Shown here: positions 1-6,557 of the stretch, piece after piece | How the letters are laid out: the number at the start of each line of letters is the position of its first letter | Numbering within the stretch: position 1 is the stretch's first letter | Assembly (NCBI GenBank): GCA_003695725.1 | Contig: RFHX01000235.1 | Span: forward strand, 1-9,388 | DNA: 9,388 nucleotides | Direction of reading: 5' to 3' | Source: J061 sp003695725 [NCBI: Candidatus Schekmanbacteria bacterium] | Lineage (GTDB): Bacteria > Schekmanbacteria > GWA2-38-11 | Position numbers and translations under genes: made by a program | The notes under the pieces: generated by a model | Seen by the model: the letters and a program-made list of their open reading frames with translations, nothing else | Databases searched by the model: none | Told to the model about the DNA's origin: nothing

Positions 1-51
1 AGTAAGACCGCACTATACTAATGAAAGAGAAGATATAGTATAAAGAAGAGT

Positions 52-78
52 TGAACAATCAAAAGTATGAACAATCAA
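52..78 (+). repeat. Tandem 11-bp direct repeat before the radA promoter
   Basis: TGAACAATCAA occurs at 52-62 and again at 68-78, a 16-bp period (about 1.5 helical turns), ending 2 bp before the candidate -35 box at 81. Related CAATC cores recur at 76-80, 119-123 and 164-168. The position fits a regulator binding site, but no known consensus is recognised. Confidence 0.4.
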
Positions 79-80
79 TC

Positions 81-109
81 TTGACTTGTAGTATTCACTT
101 CGATACAAA
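81..109 (+). promoter_or_regulatory. Candidate sigma-70 promoter for the radA operon
   Basis: TTGACT at 81-86 (5/6 to the -35 consensus) is followed after 17 bp by TACAAA at 104-109 (4/6 to the -10 consensus). It lies about 85 bp before the radA ATG and would drive the whole radA-lipoprotein-metG-tatD operon. A second overlapping candidate is TCAACA (115-120), 17 bp, TACAAT (138-143), with a better -10 and a worse -35. Either or both may be used. Confidence 0.45.
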
Positions 110-194
110 TAACTTCAACAATCTTAGCATCTTGCCTTACAATATTCTTTTAAAGACATTTTTCAATCAGTAGGGAAGCTGAAAGACTGCGGTA

Positions 195-1556
195 ATGAAG
201 GAAAGAAAATTTTATCAATGTCAATCCTGTGGATATCAGTCGGCTAAATGGCTGGGTAAATGCCCTGACTGCAACGAATGGAATAGTTTTGTTGAAGAAA
301 GGGAAACATCTGTTCGACGCACTACCTTTAAACTTCCTTCTTTGGATTCAAAATCAAAACCTCTTTCATTTAGAGATATTAAGCAAAATGAAGAGGCAAG
401 GATAAAAACCGGTATCGGAGAATTTGACAGAGTCTTGGGAGGCGGCCTTGTTTCTGGTTCGACCATTCTTATTGGTGGAAGTCCGGGTATAGGGAAATCA
501 ACTCTCCTTTTGCAAGCCCTCGATGCACTTTCAGAAAACGGGCTTAACTGTCTGTATATTTCAGGAGAAGAATCTCCTTCGCAGATAAAACTTCGAGCCG
601 AAAGATTGGGGCTTAAAGCTGAAAAGATTCTCGTCCTTTCAGAAAACTGTTATGAAATCATAAAAGACCATATAACAAAGATAAAGCCCAATGCAGTTGT
701 CATTGATTCTATCCAAACAGTATATACATCACAACTTCCTTCATCACCTGGCAGTTTGTCACAATTGAGAGAAGTAGCAGGGCTATTGATGTTTCTTGCA
801 AAATCTATGGGGATGCCCGTGATTTTTACTGGACATGTAACTAAGGATGGCAGTATTGCAGGTCCAAGAGTACTTGAGCATATCGTTGATGCAGTGCTCT
901 ATATAGAGGGGGATAGTGGTAACTATTACCGCATTCTGCGGACAGCAAAAAACCGCTTTGGTTCGACGAATGAGATTGGAATATTTGAAATGCGTGAGGA
1001 AGGTATGGTAGAAGTAAAAAATCCTTCAAGCATTTTCCTTTCGGAAAAGAGTGAGGAGGTTGCAGGGTCTGCTGTTGTATGTGCAATAGAGGGGACAAGG
1101 CCTATATTGCTAGAAGTACAGGCGCTTGTATCGCATAGCTCTTTTGGGATACCGCAAAGAGTTACTAAGGGGCTCAATGCAAGACGAACATCGATCCTTA
1201 CTGCTGTCCTTGAAAAGAAGGTAGGAATGCGTCTCTCACAGGAGGATATATTTATAAATGTTGTGGGCGGAGCCGAGATTGATGACCCGTCTGCAGACCT
1301 TGGCACTGTTATTGCAATTATTTCTTCTTTTAGAGATAAGCCGGTAAAAAAAAGAACGGTGTTTACTGGAGAAGTTGGTCTTACTGGCGAAATCAGGGCT
1401 GTTAACAGGATCGAGCTTCAGATAAACGAAGCAGAAAAACTCGGTTTTGAAAGAATTTTTGTCCCTTCAGCAAATATGAAATCGCTGGCAGTGAAAAATT
1501 CTATTAAAATAATTGAAGTGGACAATATAAAGGATGCTGTAAATGATGCTTTCTGA
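195..1556 (+). CDS. radA: DNA repair protein RadA (Sms)
   Basis: RadA/Sms is a RecA-related ATPase that acts in the cytoplasm as a helicase-like motor promoting branch migration of recombination intermediates. The 453-aa length is typical. In order: an N-terminal zinc finger with C9/C12 and C23/C26; a RecA-like core with Walker A GSPGIGKST at 95-103 and Walker B ending in D171 (VVID, 168-171); the RadA-specific KNRFG motif at 252-256, diagnostic against RecA; and a C-terminal Lon-protease-like domain from about 275 with the DPSADLG segment near 364-370. All hallmark residues are present, so the protein should be functional. It is the first gene of a + strand operon. Its SD is weak, but the start is fixed by the zinc finger beginning at residue 9. 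The stop overlaps the next gene by 14 nt. Confidence 0.97.
   Translation: MKERKFYQCQSCGYQSAKWLGKCPDCNEWNSFVEERETSVRRTTFKLPSLDSKSKPLSFRDIKQNEEARIKTGIGEFDRVLGGGLVSGSTILIGGSPGIGKSTLLLQALDALSENGLNCLYISGEESPSQIKLRAERLGLKAEKILVLSENCYEIIKDHITKIKPNAVVIDSIQTVYTSQLPSSPGSLSQLREVAGLLMFLAKSMGMPVIFTGHVTKDGSIAGPRVLEHIVDAVLYIEGDSGNYYRILRTAKNRFGSTNEIGIFEMREEGMVEVKNPSSIFLSEKSEEVAGSAVVCAIEGTRPILLEVQALVSHSSFGIPQRVTKGLNARRTSILTAVLEKKVGMRLSQEDIFINVVGGAEIDDPSADLGTVIAIISSFRDKPVKKRTVFTGEVGLTGEIRAVNRIELQINEAEKLGFERIFVPSANMKSLAVKNSIKIIEVDNIKDAVNDAF
1529..1534 (+). promoter_or_regulatory. RBS of the propeller lipoprotein inside radA
   Basis: AAAGGA lies 8 nt before the ATG at 1543, within the radA 3' coding end. A second in-frame ATG follows directly at 1546, at a spacing of 11. 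The optimal spacing favours 1543 and implies translation coupled to the end of radA. Confidence 0.5.
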
Positions 1557-2784
1557 AAATGTTTTCAAAAAATCGAATAAGCTGTTTCTATTATTTTTTT
1601 TGTTGATTATTGCATTTGGGGGATGCACCAAGATTAAGGTAATATCTCCTGATGTAACCGTCAAAAAAGTATGGAAAAAATCACTATATAGCGTAAATGA
1701 ATTCTATTTGGTTCAGCCCTCGCCAGTACTAAGCGATGTAAACTATGATGGGATACTTGATGTAGTAGCAGCAAATGCAAGGGGATTCCTCTATGCTTTT
1801 GATGGAAGGAATGGCTCTCTTTTATGGAGGTTTAAAGCAGAAGAGGGAGTATTTACCACACCAGCTGTCGATGATGTATTGGGAGTTGGAGGGAAGGAAA
1901 TCCTGATAGGGTCTATAGACGATACACTTTATTGCCTCTTGGGTGAAAGAAGGAAGCTTGTCTGGACTTACCGCGCAAAAGATGACATACTTGGCACACC
2001 TGTGGTGCTTCAGGCGGCAGGTGAAGGCAATATGAATGTAATAGCTGCAGCGGGCTACAGTCTATTCAGCCTTTCCGGCAAGGATGGAAGCGTGATTTGG
2101 GAAATTGAATTGCCTGCAAAAATATCTTCTTCGCCGGCAATTGAAGATGTCAATAATGATGATACAAGTGAGATATTGATAGGATGTGAGAACAAAAATT
2201 TGTATTGCATTCGTGGAGAGGATGGAAAGAATCTTTGGGAATTCAAAACAGGAGACCAGATACTTTCAACTCCTGTTGTCAAAGATATTACAGGTGATGG
2301 AACCAAGGAAGTGATTTTTGGTTCCTGTGATAACAATCTCTACTGTATTGACGGCAGAAAAGGTGAGAAGATTTGGAGCTTTGAGGCAGATGACAATATT
2401 ACTGCCCGAGCGGCTGTTGAGGATGTTGTGGGAACAGATGATCTGGAAATAATTTTTACTGCATGGGATAATTCTGTATATTGTCTTAACGGAAGTGATG
2501 GAAAATTGATATGGAAATTCAAGACTCAAAGTGCGAATATTTCAGCGCCCCGTGTGGCTGAGCTTTATGATGACGGCAAAAAAGAGGTGCTTGTTGGTTC
2601 TATTGATAAATCGCTGTATTGTATAGAGGCAGATACAGGAGCACTTTTATGGAAGTTTATTTCACGGGCTCCTATCTGGACAACTCCAGCTGTTGGTGAT
2701 ATTGATAATGATGGGTCAAAGGAAATTATTTTGTCTTCAATAGACGACAGGATATATTGTCTTTCAACTGAAAAGAAGGAATAG
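1543..2784 (+). CDS. Lipoprotein with eight-bladed PQQ/FG-GAP-like beta-propeller
   Basis: This is a predicted exported lipid-anchored protein. Residues 1-28 have basic residues (KKSNK, 9-13), a hydrophobic stretch (14-25) and a lipobox ending FGGC with C28 as lipidation site. From residue 60 a 46-residue unit repeats: 60-105, 106-151, 152-196, 197-242, 243-288, 289-334, 335-380 and a partial 381-413. Each blade has SP/TPxV, then an acidic loop (for example DVNYDG, DITGDG, DIDNDG) resembling FG-GAP/VCBS calcium loops, then LYC..DG..G...W.F typical of PQQ-like repeats. The strand near residues 42-50 (KVWKKSLYS) resembles the tryptophan strand missing from blade 8, so the ring probably closes by N/C velcro as an eight-bladed propeller. 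Size and anchor resemble BamB of the outer-membrane assembly machinery, but the acidic loops and radA-metG location differ, so BamB identity is not claimed. It may be a scaffold or ligand-binding protein. Function unknown. Confidence 0.85.
   Translation: MMLSENVFKKSNKLFLLFFLLIIAFGGCTKIKVISPDVTVKKVWKKSLYSVNEFYLVQPSPVLSDVNYDGILDVVAANARGFLYAFDGRNGSLLWRFKAEEGVFTTPAVDDVLGVGGKEILIGSIDDTLYCLLGERRKLVWTYRAKDDILGTPVVLQAAGEGNMNVIAAAGYSLFSLSGKDGSVIWEIELPAKISSSPAIEDVNNDDTSEILIGCENKNLYCIRGEDGKNLWEFKTGDQILSTPVVKDITGDGTKEVIFGSCDNNLYCIDGRKGEKIWSFEADDNITARAAVEDVVGTDDLEIIFTAWDNSVYCLNGSDGKLIWKFKTQSANISAPRVAELYDDGKKEVLVGSIDKSLYCIEADTGALLWKFISRAPIWTTPAVGDIDNDGSKEIILSSIDDRIYCLSTEKKE
1720..2781 (+). repeat. Eight degenerate 138-bp (46-aa) propeller repeats
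   Basis: Seven full units of 46 residues (the third has 45) plus a 33-residue final unit are encoded head to tail. DNA identity between units is degenerate, so this is an old internal duplication kept by protein structure rather than a recent tandem repeat. The most constant positions are the opening S/T-P, the aspartates of the loop, the YC pair at unit positions 25-26 and the tryptophan near position 36. Confidence 0.85.
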
Positions 2785-2788
2785 GAAG
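2783..2788 (+). promoter_or_regulatory. metG ribosome binding site
   Basis: AGGAAG, 7 nt before the metG ATG, overlaps the TAG stop of the lipoprotein gene. It supports the metG start at 2796 and operon structure. Confidence 0.6.
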
Positions 2789-2795
2789 AAGAGAA

Positions 2796-4703
2796 ATGAC
2801 TAAAAAATTTTATATAACAACGCCAATTTATTATGTCAATGATGTTCCGCATATAGGACATGCCTATACATCGATTGCCTGCGATGTAGCTGCCCGTTTT
2901 AAACGTCTTCAAGGATATGATGTGCTATTTTCCACAGGCACAGATGAGCACGGGCAGAAGGTAGAAAAGGCGGCTACGGAAAAGGGAGAAAAGCCGATAG
3001 AATTGGCAAATAGGGTTGTGGAGAGGTTTAAATCGCTATGGAAAACTTTGAACATAAGAAATGATGACTTTATTAGGACAACAGAAGAGCGTCATAAGCG
3101 CGCAGTGGAGGAAATATTCAAGAGAATTTCAGCTAAGGGAGATATCTACGAAGGTTATTATGAAGACTGGTATTGCACTCCTTGTGAAACCTTTTGGACA
3201 GAGATGCAGCTTCAGGACGGCAAGTGCCCTGATTGCGGCAGAAAGACTGAAAAATTGAGAGAAAAAAGCTTCTTTTTTCGTCTTTCAAAATATGAAAGAC
3301 CGCTACTTGAATTTTATGAAAAAAACCCGGAGTTTATTGAGCCGCAATCGAGAAGGAATGAAATTATAAGTTTCGTAAGAGGGGGACTGCGTGATTTGAG
3401 CATCAGCCGCACATCATTTCGTTGGGGAATTCCAGTGCCCGGAAACAATGAGCATATAATTTATGTATGGTTTGATGCTCTTATCAATTATTTAACTGTA
3501 GCAGGATTCCCTGATGATGAGGAGAAATTCAAAAGGATGTGGCCATGTGATATTCATGTAATCGGCAAAGATATCCTTCGATTTCATTCTGTCTATTGGC
3601 CTGCATTCTTGATGTCGGCAGATATTGAACCTCCTAAAAAGGTATTTGCCCATGGATGGTGGACCATTGACGGAAAAAAGATGTCGAAATCTCTGATGAA
3701 TGTAGTTGAACCAAATCATCTTGCAAAAGAATTTGGCGTTGATACAGTACGTTATTTTCTGTTGAGAGAAGTCCCCTTTGGACTTGACGGAGATTTCTCC
3801 CATTCAGCTCTTATCCACCGCTACAATTCAGACCTTGCAAACGATTTAGGAAACCTTTTTTCACGCTCTCTTGCGATGATTCATAAATATAGAAAAGGAA
3901 TTTTACCTTCTACAGATGAGTCTGCCTTTGCAGAGGGAGTGGAAAAAGAATTGTGTGAAAAAGCGCTTAAGAGTTATGAAGAATTTTCAACCTATACGGA
4001 TTCTTTATCCTTCAGCAAAGCGCTTTCTTCACTCTGGCTCCTTTTAAATGAAGTCAATAAATATATAGACCATAAGGCTCCGTGGGCATTGGCAAAGAAA
4101 GGAGACGATGAAGAGCTGGACAAAGCGCTGAATATCATCTTTAGATGCCTCAAGATATGTACAGTATTGATTCATCCTTATATGCCGGCAAAATCTAATG
4201 AAATGTGGAAATCCTTAGGTATGAAAGGCAATATCATTGATCTTGCACCAATAACTTTTGCCAAGCTGTGGAGTGTTGAGGGAGAGATTAAAGTTGAAAA
4301 ACTGAAAGCTCTTTTTCCAAGAATCGAAAAAGATGAAAAGAAGAAGGCTGATGGTGAAGAAAAAGAAGGAAAAGAGGAAGAAATGATAACAATCGATGAT
4401 TTTGCAAAGTTGAAATTGAAAGTTGCAACAATAGTAAAGGCTGAAAAAGTTCCCAAATCTTCAAAGCTTATTCGACTTGAAGTCGATGATGGAGATGGTA
4501 TTAGACAGATTGTAGCGGGTATTGCACAACATTATGATGCAGAGAAACTTGAAGGAAAGCAGATAGTAATTGTGGCAAATCTAAAACCGGTAAAGCTTAT
4601 GGGAATTGAATCTCAGGGGATGCTTCTTGCCGCAAGTGATGATGAAACTCTTGCCATCATTACACCTGAAGGAGTCGTAAAAAACGGCGCAAAAGTAAGA
4701 TGA
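2796..4703 (+). CDS. metG: Methionyl-tRNA synthetase with C-terminal tRNA-binding domain
   Basis: A class I synthetase that charges tRNA-Met with methionine in the cytoplasm. The 635-aa protein opens with the Rossmann fold motif FYITTPIYYVN and HIGH at 19-22. A zinc knuckle is visible as C127/C130 and C144/C147, so it belongs to the four-cysteine, single-knuckle type. KMSKS is at 295-299. The anticodon-binding helical domain follows, roughly 340-500. A charged Lys/Glu-rich linker around 508-529 leads to an OB-fold EMAPII/Trbp111-like domain at about 530-635 (VATIVKAEKVPKSSKL, VAGIAQHY and the LMGIESQGMLLAAS region), which gives dimerisation and non-specific tRNA binding in known MetRS proteins. 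All catalytic motifs are intact. It sits 11 nt after the lipoprotein gene and overlaps the TatD fusion gene by ATGA. Confidence 0.98.
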   Translation: MTKKFYITTPIYYVNDVPHIGHAYTSIACDVAARFKRLQGYDVLFSTGTDEHGQKVEKAATEKGEKPIELANRVVERFKSLWKTLNIRNDDFIRTTEERHKRAVEEIFKRISAKGDIYEGYYEDWYCTPCETFWTEMQLQDGKCPDCGRKTEKLREKSFFFRLSKYERPLLEFYEKNPEFIEPQSRRNEIISFVRGGLRDLSISRTSFRWGIPVPGNNEHIIYVWFDALINYLTVAGFPDDEEKFKRMWPCDIHVIGKDILRFHSVYWPAFLMSADIEPPKKVFAHGWWTIDGKKMSKSLMNVVEPNHLAKEFGVDTVRYFLLREVPFGLDGDFSHSALIHRYNSDLANDLGNLFSRSLAMIHKYRKGILPSTDESAFAEGVEKELCEKALKSYEEFSTYTDSLSFSKALSSLWLLLNEVNKYIDHKAPWALAKKGDDEELDKALNIIFRCLKICTVLIHPYMPAKSNEMWKSLGMKGNIIDLAPITFAKLWSVEGEIKVEKLKALFPRIEKDEKKKADGEEKEGKEEEMITIDDFAKLKLKVATIVKAEKVPKSSKLIRLEVDDGDGIRQIVAGIAQHYDAEKLEGKQIVIVANLKPVKLMGIESQGMLLAASDDETLAIITPEGVVKNGAKVR

Positions 4704-6073
4704 TAATAGAAACACATTCCCATCTTTCATTTCCAGATTTCAAAGATGACCTTCCAGATGTATTGAAAAGGGCAAGAGAAAAGGGAGTTGAAGTAATAAT
4801 AACCGTCTCTGCTGATATTCTATCGACAAGAGAAAATGCAAAGATTGCAAAACAAGAGGAAAGAGTTTTTTTTACTCCCGGGATTCATCCACATGATACA
4901 GACAATGCCAAAGAGGAGTATTTTAGGGAGATAGAAGAAATCCTCAAAAGGGATAAACTTGCTGTGGCAGTTGGCGAGACAGGGCTTGATTTTTACCGCA
5001 ATCATTCAACGCGCAAAAGACAGGAAGAATCGTTCATTCGTTTTATAGATATTGCGAAGAGGCTTAATAAGCCATTAGTAATCCATTGTAGGGATGCTTA
5101 CAGTCGTCTTTCAGAAATAATAGAGTCCGAAGAAGCAGGAATTGCAGGCGGAGTTGTCCACTGTTTTTCAGGAGATTACAATTTTGCCAGAACGATTCTT
5201 GATAATGGATTTTTTATTGGCGTGGGAGGTACTATCACTTATCCAAAGTCGAATGCCATTCGTGAAGTCATAAAGAGAGTCCCTATGGAGAGAATAGTCC
5301 TTGAAACAGATTGTCCATATCTTGCTCCTCAAGCGGTAAGGGGTAAAAGAAACGAGCCTTCATTTCTCACATACATAATCGATGAGATTGCCCTTTTGAA
5401 AGGATTATCCAATAGCGATGTAGCGAGGGTAACATCTTTAAATGCAAGCACGCTCTTTTCTCTTGGTGTCGTAAATCCTCAATCTGTCATAACCTACAGG
5501 ATAAGAGATTCGCTTTATGTGAATGTTACAAATCGCTGTTCCAATAAGTGTGTCTTTTGCCGCCGCGAAGAAGACCCTATTGTAAAGGGACATCTTTTGA
5601 AACTTGGAGAAGAGCCATCAGCAGAAAGAATTATCGAAGAAATCGGGAATCCTAAAAATTATGATGAAATTGTCTTTTGCGGATATGGAGAACCATTGAT
5701 TAGATTGGCAATAGTAAAAGAAGTTGCAAAGTGGGTAAAGGCAAAAGGAGGAAAAGTAAGGATAAACACAAATGGACAAGCAAATTTAATCCATAAAAGA
5801 AATATAATTCCTGAACTTGAAGGACTGGTTGACAGAATATCAATCAGCCTCAATGCTCATAATGCGGAAGTTTATGAAAAACTCTGTCCCTCGGAATTCG
5901 GTCCAAAGGCATATGAAGAGATCATTAAATTTGCTAAGGAGGCAAAAAGATTTATTCCTGATGTAACATTGACTGTTGTGTCTTTAGAGGAAGTTGATAT
6001 TGAAAAGTGCAAAAACATTGCTGAGTCAGTGGGCGCTAATTTTAGAATTCGTGAATATAATGTAGTAGGGTAA
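4700..6073 (+). CDS. TatD-family metal-dependent hydrolase fused to a radical SAM domain
   Basis: A two-domain 457-aa protein. Residues 1-256 are a full TatD (YcfH-type) TIM-barrel hydrolase with the expected metal ligands: H6 and H8 (ETHSH), E93 (GETGLD), H129 (VIHCR), H154 (HCFSG) and D204 (ETDCPYL). TatD homologues have 3'-5' DNA exonuclease activity. Residues about 266-457 are a short radical SAM domain: C280-x3-C284-x2-C287 for the [4Fe-4S] cluster, preceded by YVNVTNR, then the SAM-contacting GYGEP at 328-332, NTNG at 356-359 and a SISLNA strand at 381-386. No extra cysteine-rich (SPASM-type) domain follows. I recall a curated family of TatD-associated radical SAM proteins; here the two are one polypeptide with no stop or frameshift between them. 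The radical SAM substrate is unknown. The start overlaps the metG stop (ATGA), so translation is probably coupled. Last gene of the operon. Confidence 0.93.
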   Translation: MIIETHSHLSFPDFKDDLPDVLKRAREKGVEVIITVSADILSTRENAKIAKQEERVFFTPGIHPHDTDNAKEEYFREIEEILKRDKLAVAVGETGLDFYRNHSTRKRQEESFIRFIDIAKRLNKPLVIHCRDAYSRLSEIIESEEAGIAGGVVHCFSGDYNFARTILDNGFFIGVGGTITYPKSNAIREVIKRVPMERIVLETDCPYLAPQAVRGKRNEPSFLTYIIDEIALLKGLSNSDVARVTSLNASTLFSLGVVNPQSVITYRIRDSLYVNVTNRCSNKCVFCRREEDPIVKGHLLKLGEEPSAERIIEEIGNPKNYDEIVFCGYGEPLIRLAIVKEVAKWVKAKGGKVRINTNGQANLIHKRNIIPELEGLVDRISISLNAHNAEVYEKLCPSEFGPKAYEEIIKFAKEAKRFIPDVTLTVVSLEEVDIEKCKNIAESVGANFRIREYNVVG

Positions 6074-6100
6074 AAAAAGAAGGGATGATTTTTTCATCCC
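6072..6100 (-). terminator. Hairpin terminator, best for hup, possibly bidirectional
   Basis: GGGATGA (6082-6088) and TCATCCC (6094-6100) form a perfect 7-bp stem with a 5-nt loop. On the - strand the stem is followed by TTC and then seven Ts (6078-6072), a good intrinsic terminator for hup. On the + strand it begins 8 nt after the tatD-rSAM stop but is followed by CTCCAAATTTT, a poorer U-tract, so termination of the + operon is less certain. Confidence 0.8.
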
Positions 6101-6109
6101 CTCCAAATT

Positions 6110-6122
6110 TTCACCCTTACCA
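6110..6122 (-). repeat. Right-hand (3' UTR) arm of a 13-bp inverted repeat flanking hup
   Basis: TTCACCCTTACCA on the + strand, so the hup mRNA carries TGGTAAGGGTGAA between its stop codon and its terminator hairpin. It is the exact reverse complement of 6439-6451. Adjacent + strand AAAAGG at 6123-6128 adds a further 6-bp complementarity to CCTTTT at 6425-6430, which includes part of the hup SD. Confidence 0.85.
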
Positions 6123-6144
6123 AAAAGGTTGATGTTGACACTTT

Positions 6145-6417
6145 TTATTTTACTTTGTTCTTTAATGCTGCGCCCGGACTGAATTTTGGAACCTTCCTTG
6201 CCGGAATAACAATTTCTTTTCCTGTTTGCGGATTTCTGCCTTTTCTCTTTTTTCTTTTTGATACTCCAAATGTGCCAAACCCTACTAAAGTAACTTTGTC
6301 CCCCTTTTTTAGACTTTTAGTAACTGAATCAATAAAACAATTTAAAGCTTTTTCTGCTGCTGCTTTGGAGATATTGGCTGCTTTAGCCATTTCTGCTACA
6401 AGATCTCCTTTGTTCAT
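6145..6417 (-). CDS. hup: DNA-binding protein HU
   Basis: A small nucleoid-associated protein that binds and bends DNA as a dimer. At 90 aa it has the standard length and covers the whole HU fold: the N-terminal helices [18 protein letters not shown].., the turn around [12 protein letters not shown] (39-50), and the DNA-intercalating beta-arm with the family signature [11 protein letters not shown] at 58-68, where P63 is the tip proline. The C-terminal FSPG..LK helix is present. HU is more likely than IHF because the N-terminus and arm match the homodimeric HU type. The start is supported by a strong SD (AGGAGG, 4 nt before the ATG) and a consensus promoter. It is monocistronic, convergent with the tatD-rSAM gene, and separated from the USP gene by 140 nt. 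Unusually, its UTRs carry complementary 13-nt elements. Confidence 0.97.
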   Translation of the reverse strand: MNKGDLVAEMAKAANISKAAAEKALNCFIDSVTKSLKKGDKVTLVGFGTFGVSKRKKRKGRNPQTGKEIVIPARKVPKFSPGAALKNKVK

Positions 6418-6421
6418 GATA

Positions 6422-6427
6422 CCTCCT
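6422..6427 (-). promoter_or_regulatory. hup Shine-Dalgarno site, partly in a predicted long-range pairing
   Basis: AGGAGG in the mRNA, spaced 4 nt (UAUC) from the AUG. Its first three bases belong to AAAAGG, which is complementary to CCTTTT in the hup 3' UTR (6123-6128). If the mRNA ends pair, part of this SD would be occupied. Confidence 0.75.
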
Positions 6428-6438
6428 TTTCAGGTTAG

Positions 6439-6451
6439 TGGTAAGGGTGAA
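6439..6451 (-). repeat. Left-hand (5' UTR) arm of a 13-bp inverted repeat flanking hup
   Basis: The hup mRNA reads TTCACCCTTACCA here, predicted to start about 6 nt from its 5' end if transcription begins near 6456. It is a perfect reverse complement of the element at 6110-6122. The flanking bases do not match on either side, so the repeat is exactly 13 bp. Confidence 0.85.
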
Positions 6452-6462
6452 TTTCTAATAAA

Positions 6463-6491
6463 ATTATAAGTCTGAAATCCTTGCCTGTCAA
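6463..6491 (-). promoter_or_regulatory. Perfect-consensus sigma-70 promoter of hup
   Basis: On the - strand TTGACA (6491-6486) is separated by exactly 17 bp from TATAAT (6468-6463), an exact match to the sigma-70 consensus at both boxes with optimal spacing. The start would fall near 6456, giving a 5' UTR of about 39 nt. This fits the high expression known for HU genes. Confidence 0.88.
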
Positions 6492-6557
6492 TAGATTTCG
6501 ATGATTTAATATCTTTTTTCCCCGATTTTATAAGGGATTTTGTATTTTGTCATTTTG

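Larger units (their letters stand above)
1..194. other. Leader region upstream of radA, no supported gene
   Basis: No gene can be supported here. Frame 2 is open from the window edge to a TAA at 41-43, so it could be the last 13 codons of an upstream gene, but this is too short to judge. The rest is AT-rich and contains two candidate promoters, an 11-bp direct repeat and five copies of CAATC (56, 72, 76, 119 and 164). The SD before radA is weak: GGGAAG at 173-178 is far from the ATG at 195, and GAAAG at 181-185 is better spaced but poor. Confidence 0.5.

Noticed and set aside
14-42. 7-bp inverted repeat TATACTA / TAGTATA with a 15-nt spacer
   Set aside because: All but one pair are A/T, the spacer is long and there is no T-run after it; expected by chance in AT-rich DNA.
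926-1306. 126-codon - strand frame inside radA
   Set aside because: Fully antisense to the conserved RadA ATPase and Lon-like domains; no supporting motif or SD.
4319-4390. Purine-rich stretch in metG as a possible insertion or frameshift
   Set aside because: The frame is continuous and encodes a Lys/Glu-rich linker, which is normal between MetRS and its C-terminal tRNA-binding domain.
6155-6469. + strand frame opposite hup
   Set aside because: It mirrors the HU gene and runs through its promoter-proximal region; Phe/Pro-rich shadow.
6514-6540. CCCC...GGG element between the USP and hup genes as a USP terminator
   Set aside because: Only 3-4 bp can pair, and in the direction of USP transcription it is followed by As, not Ts. 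No convincing USP terminator is visible, so some readthrough into hup is possible.
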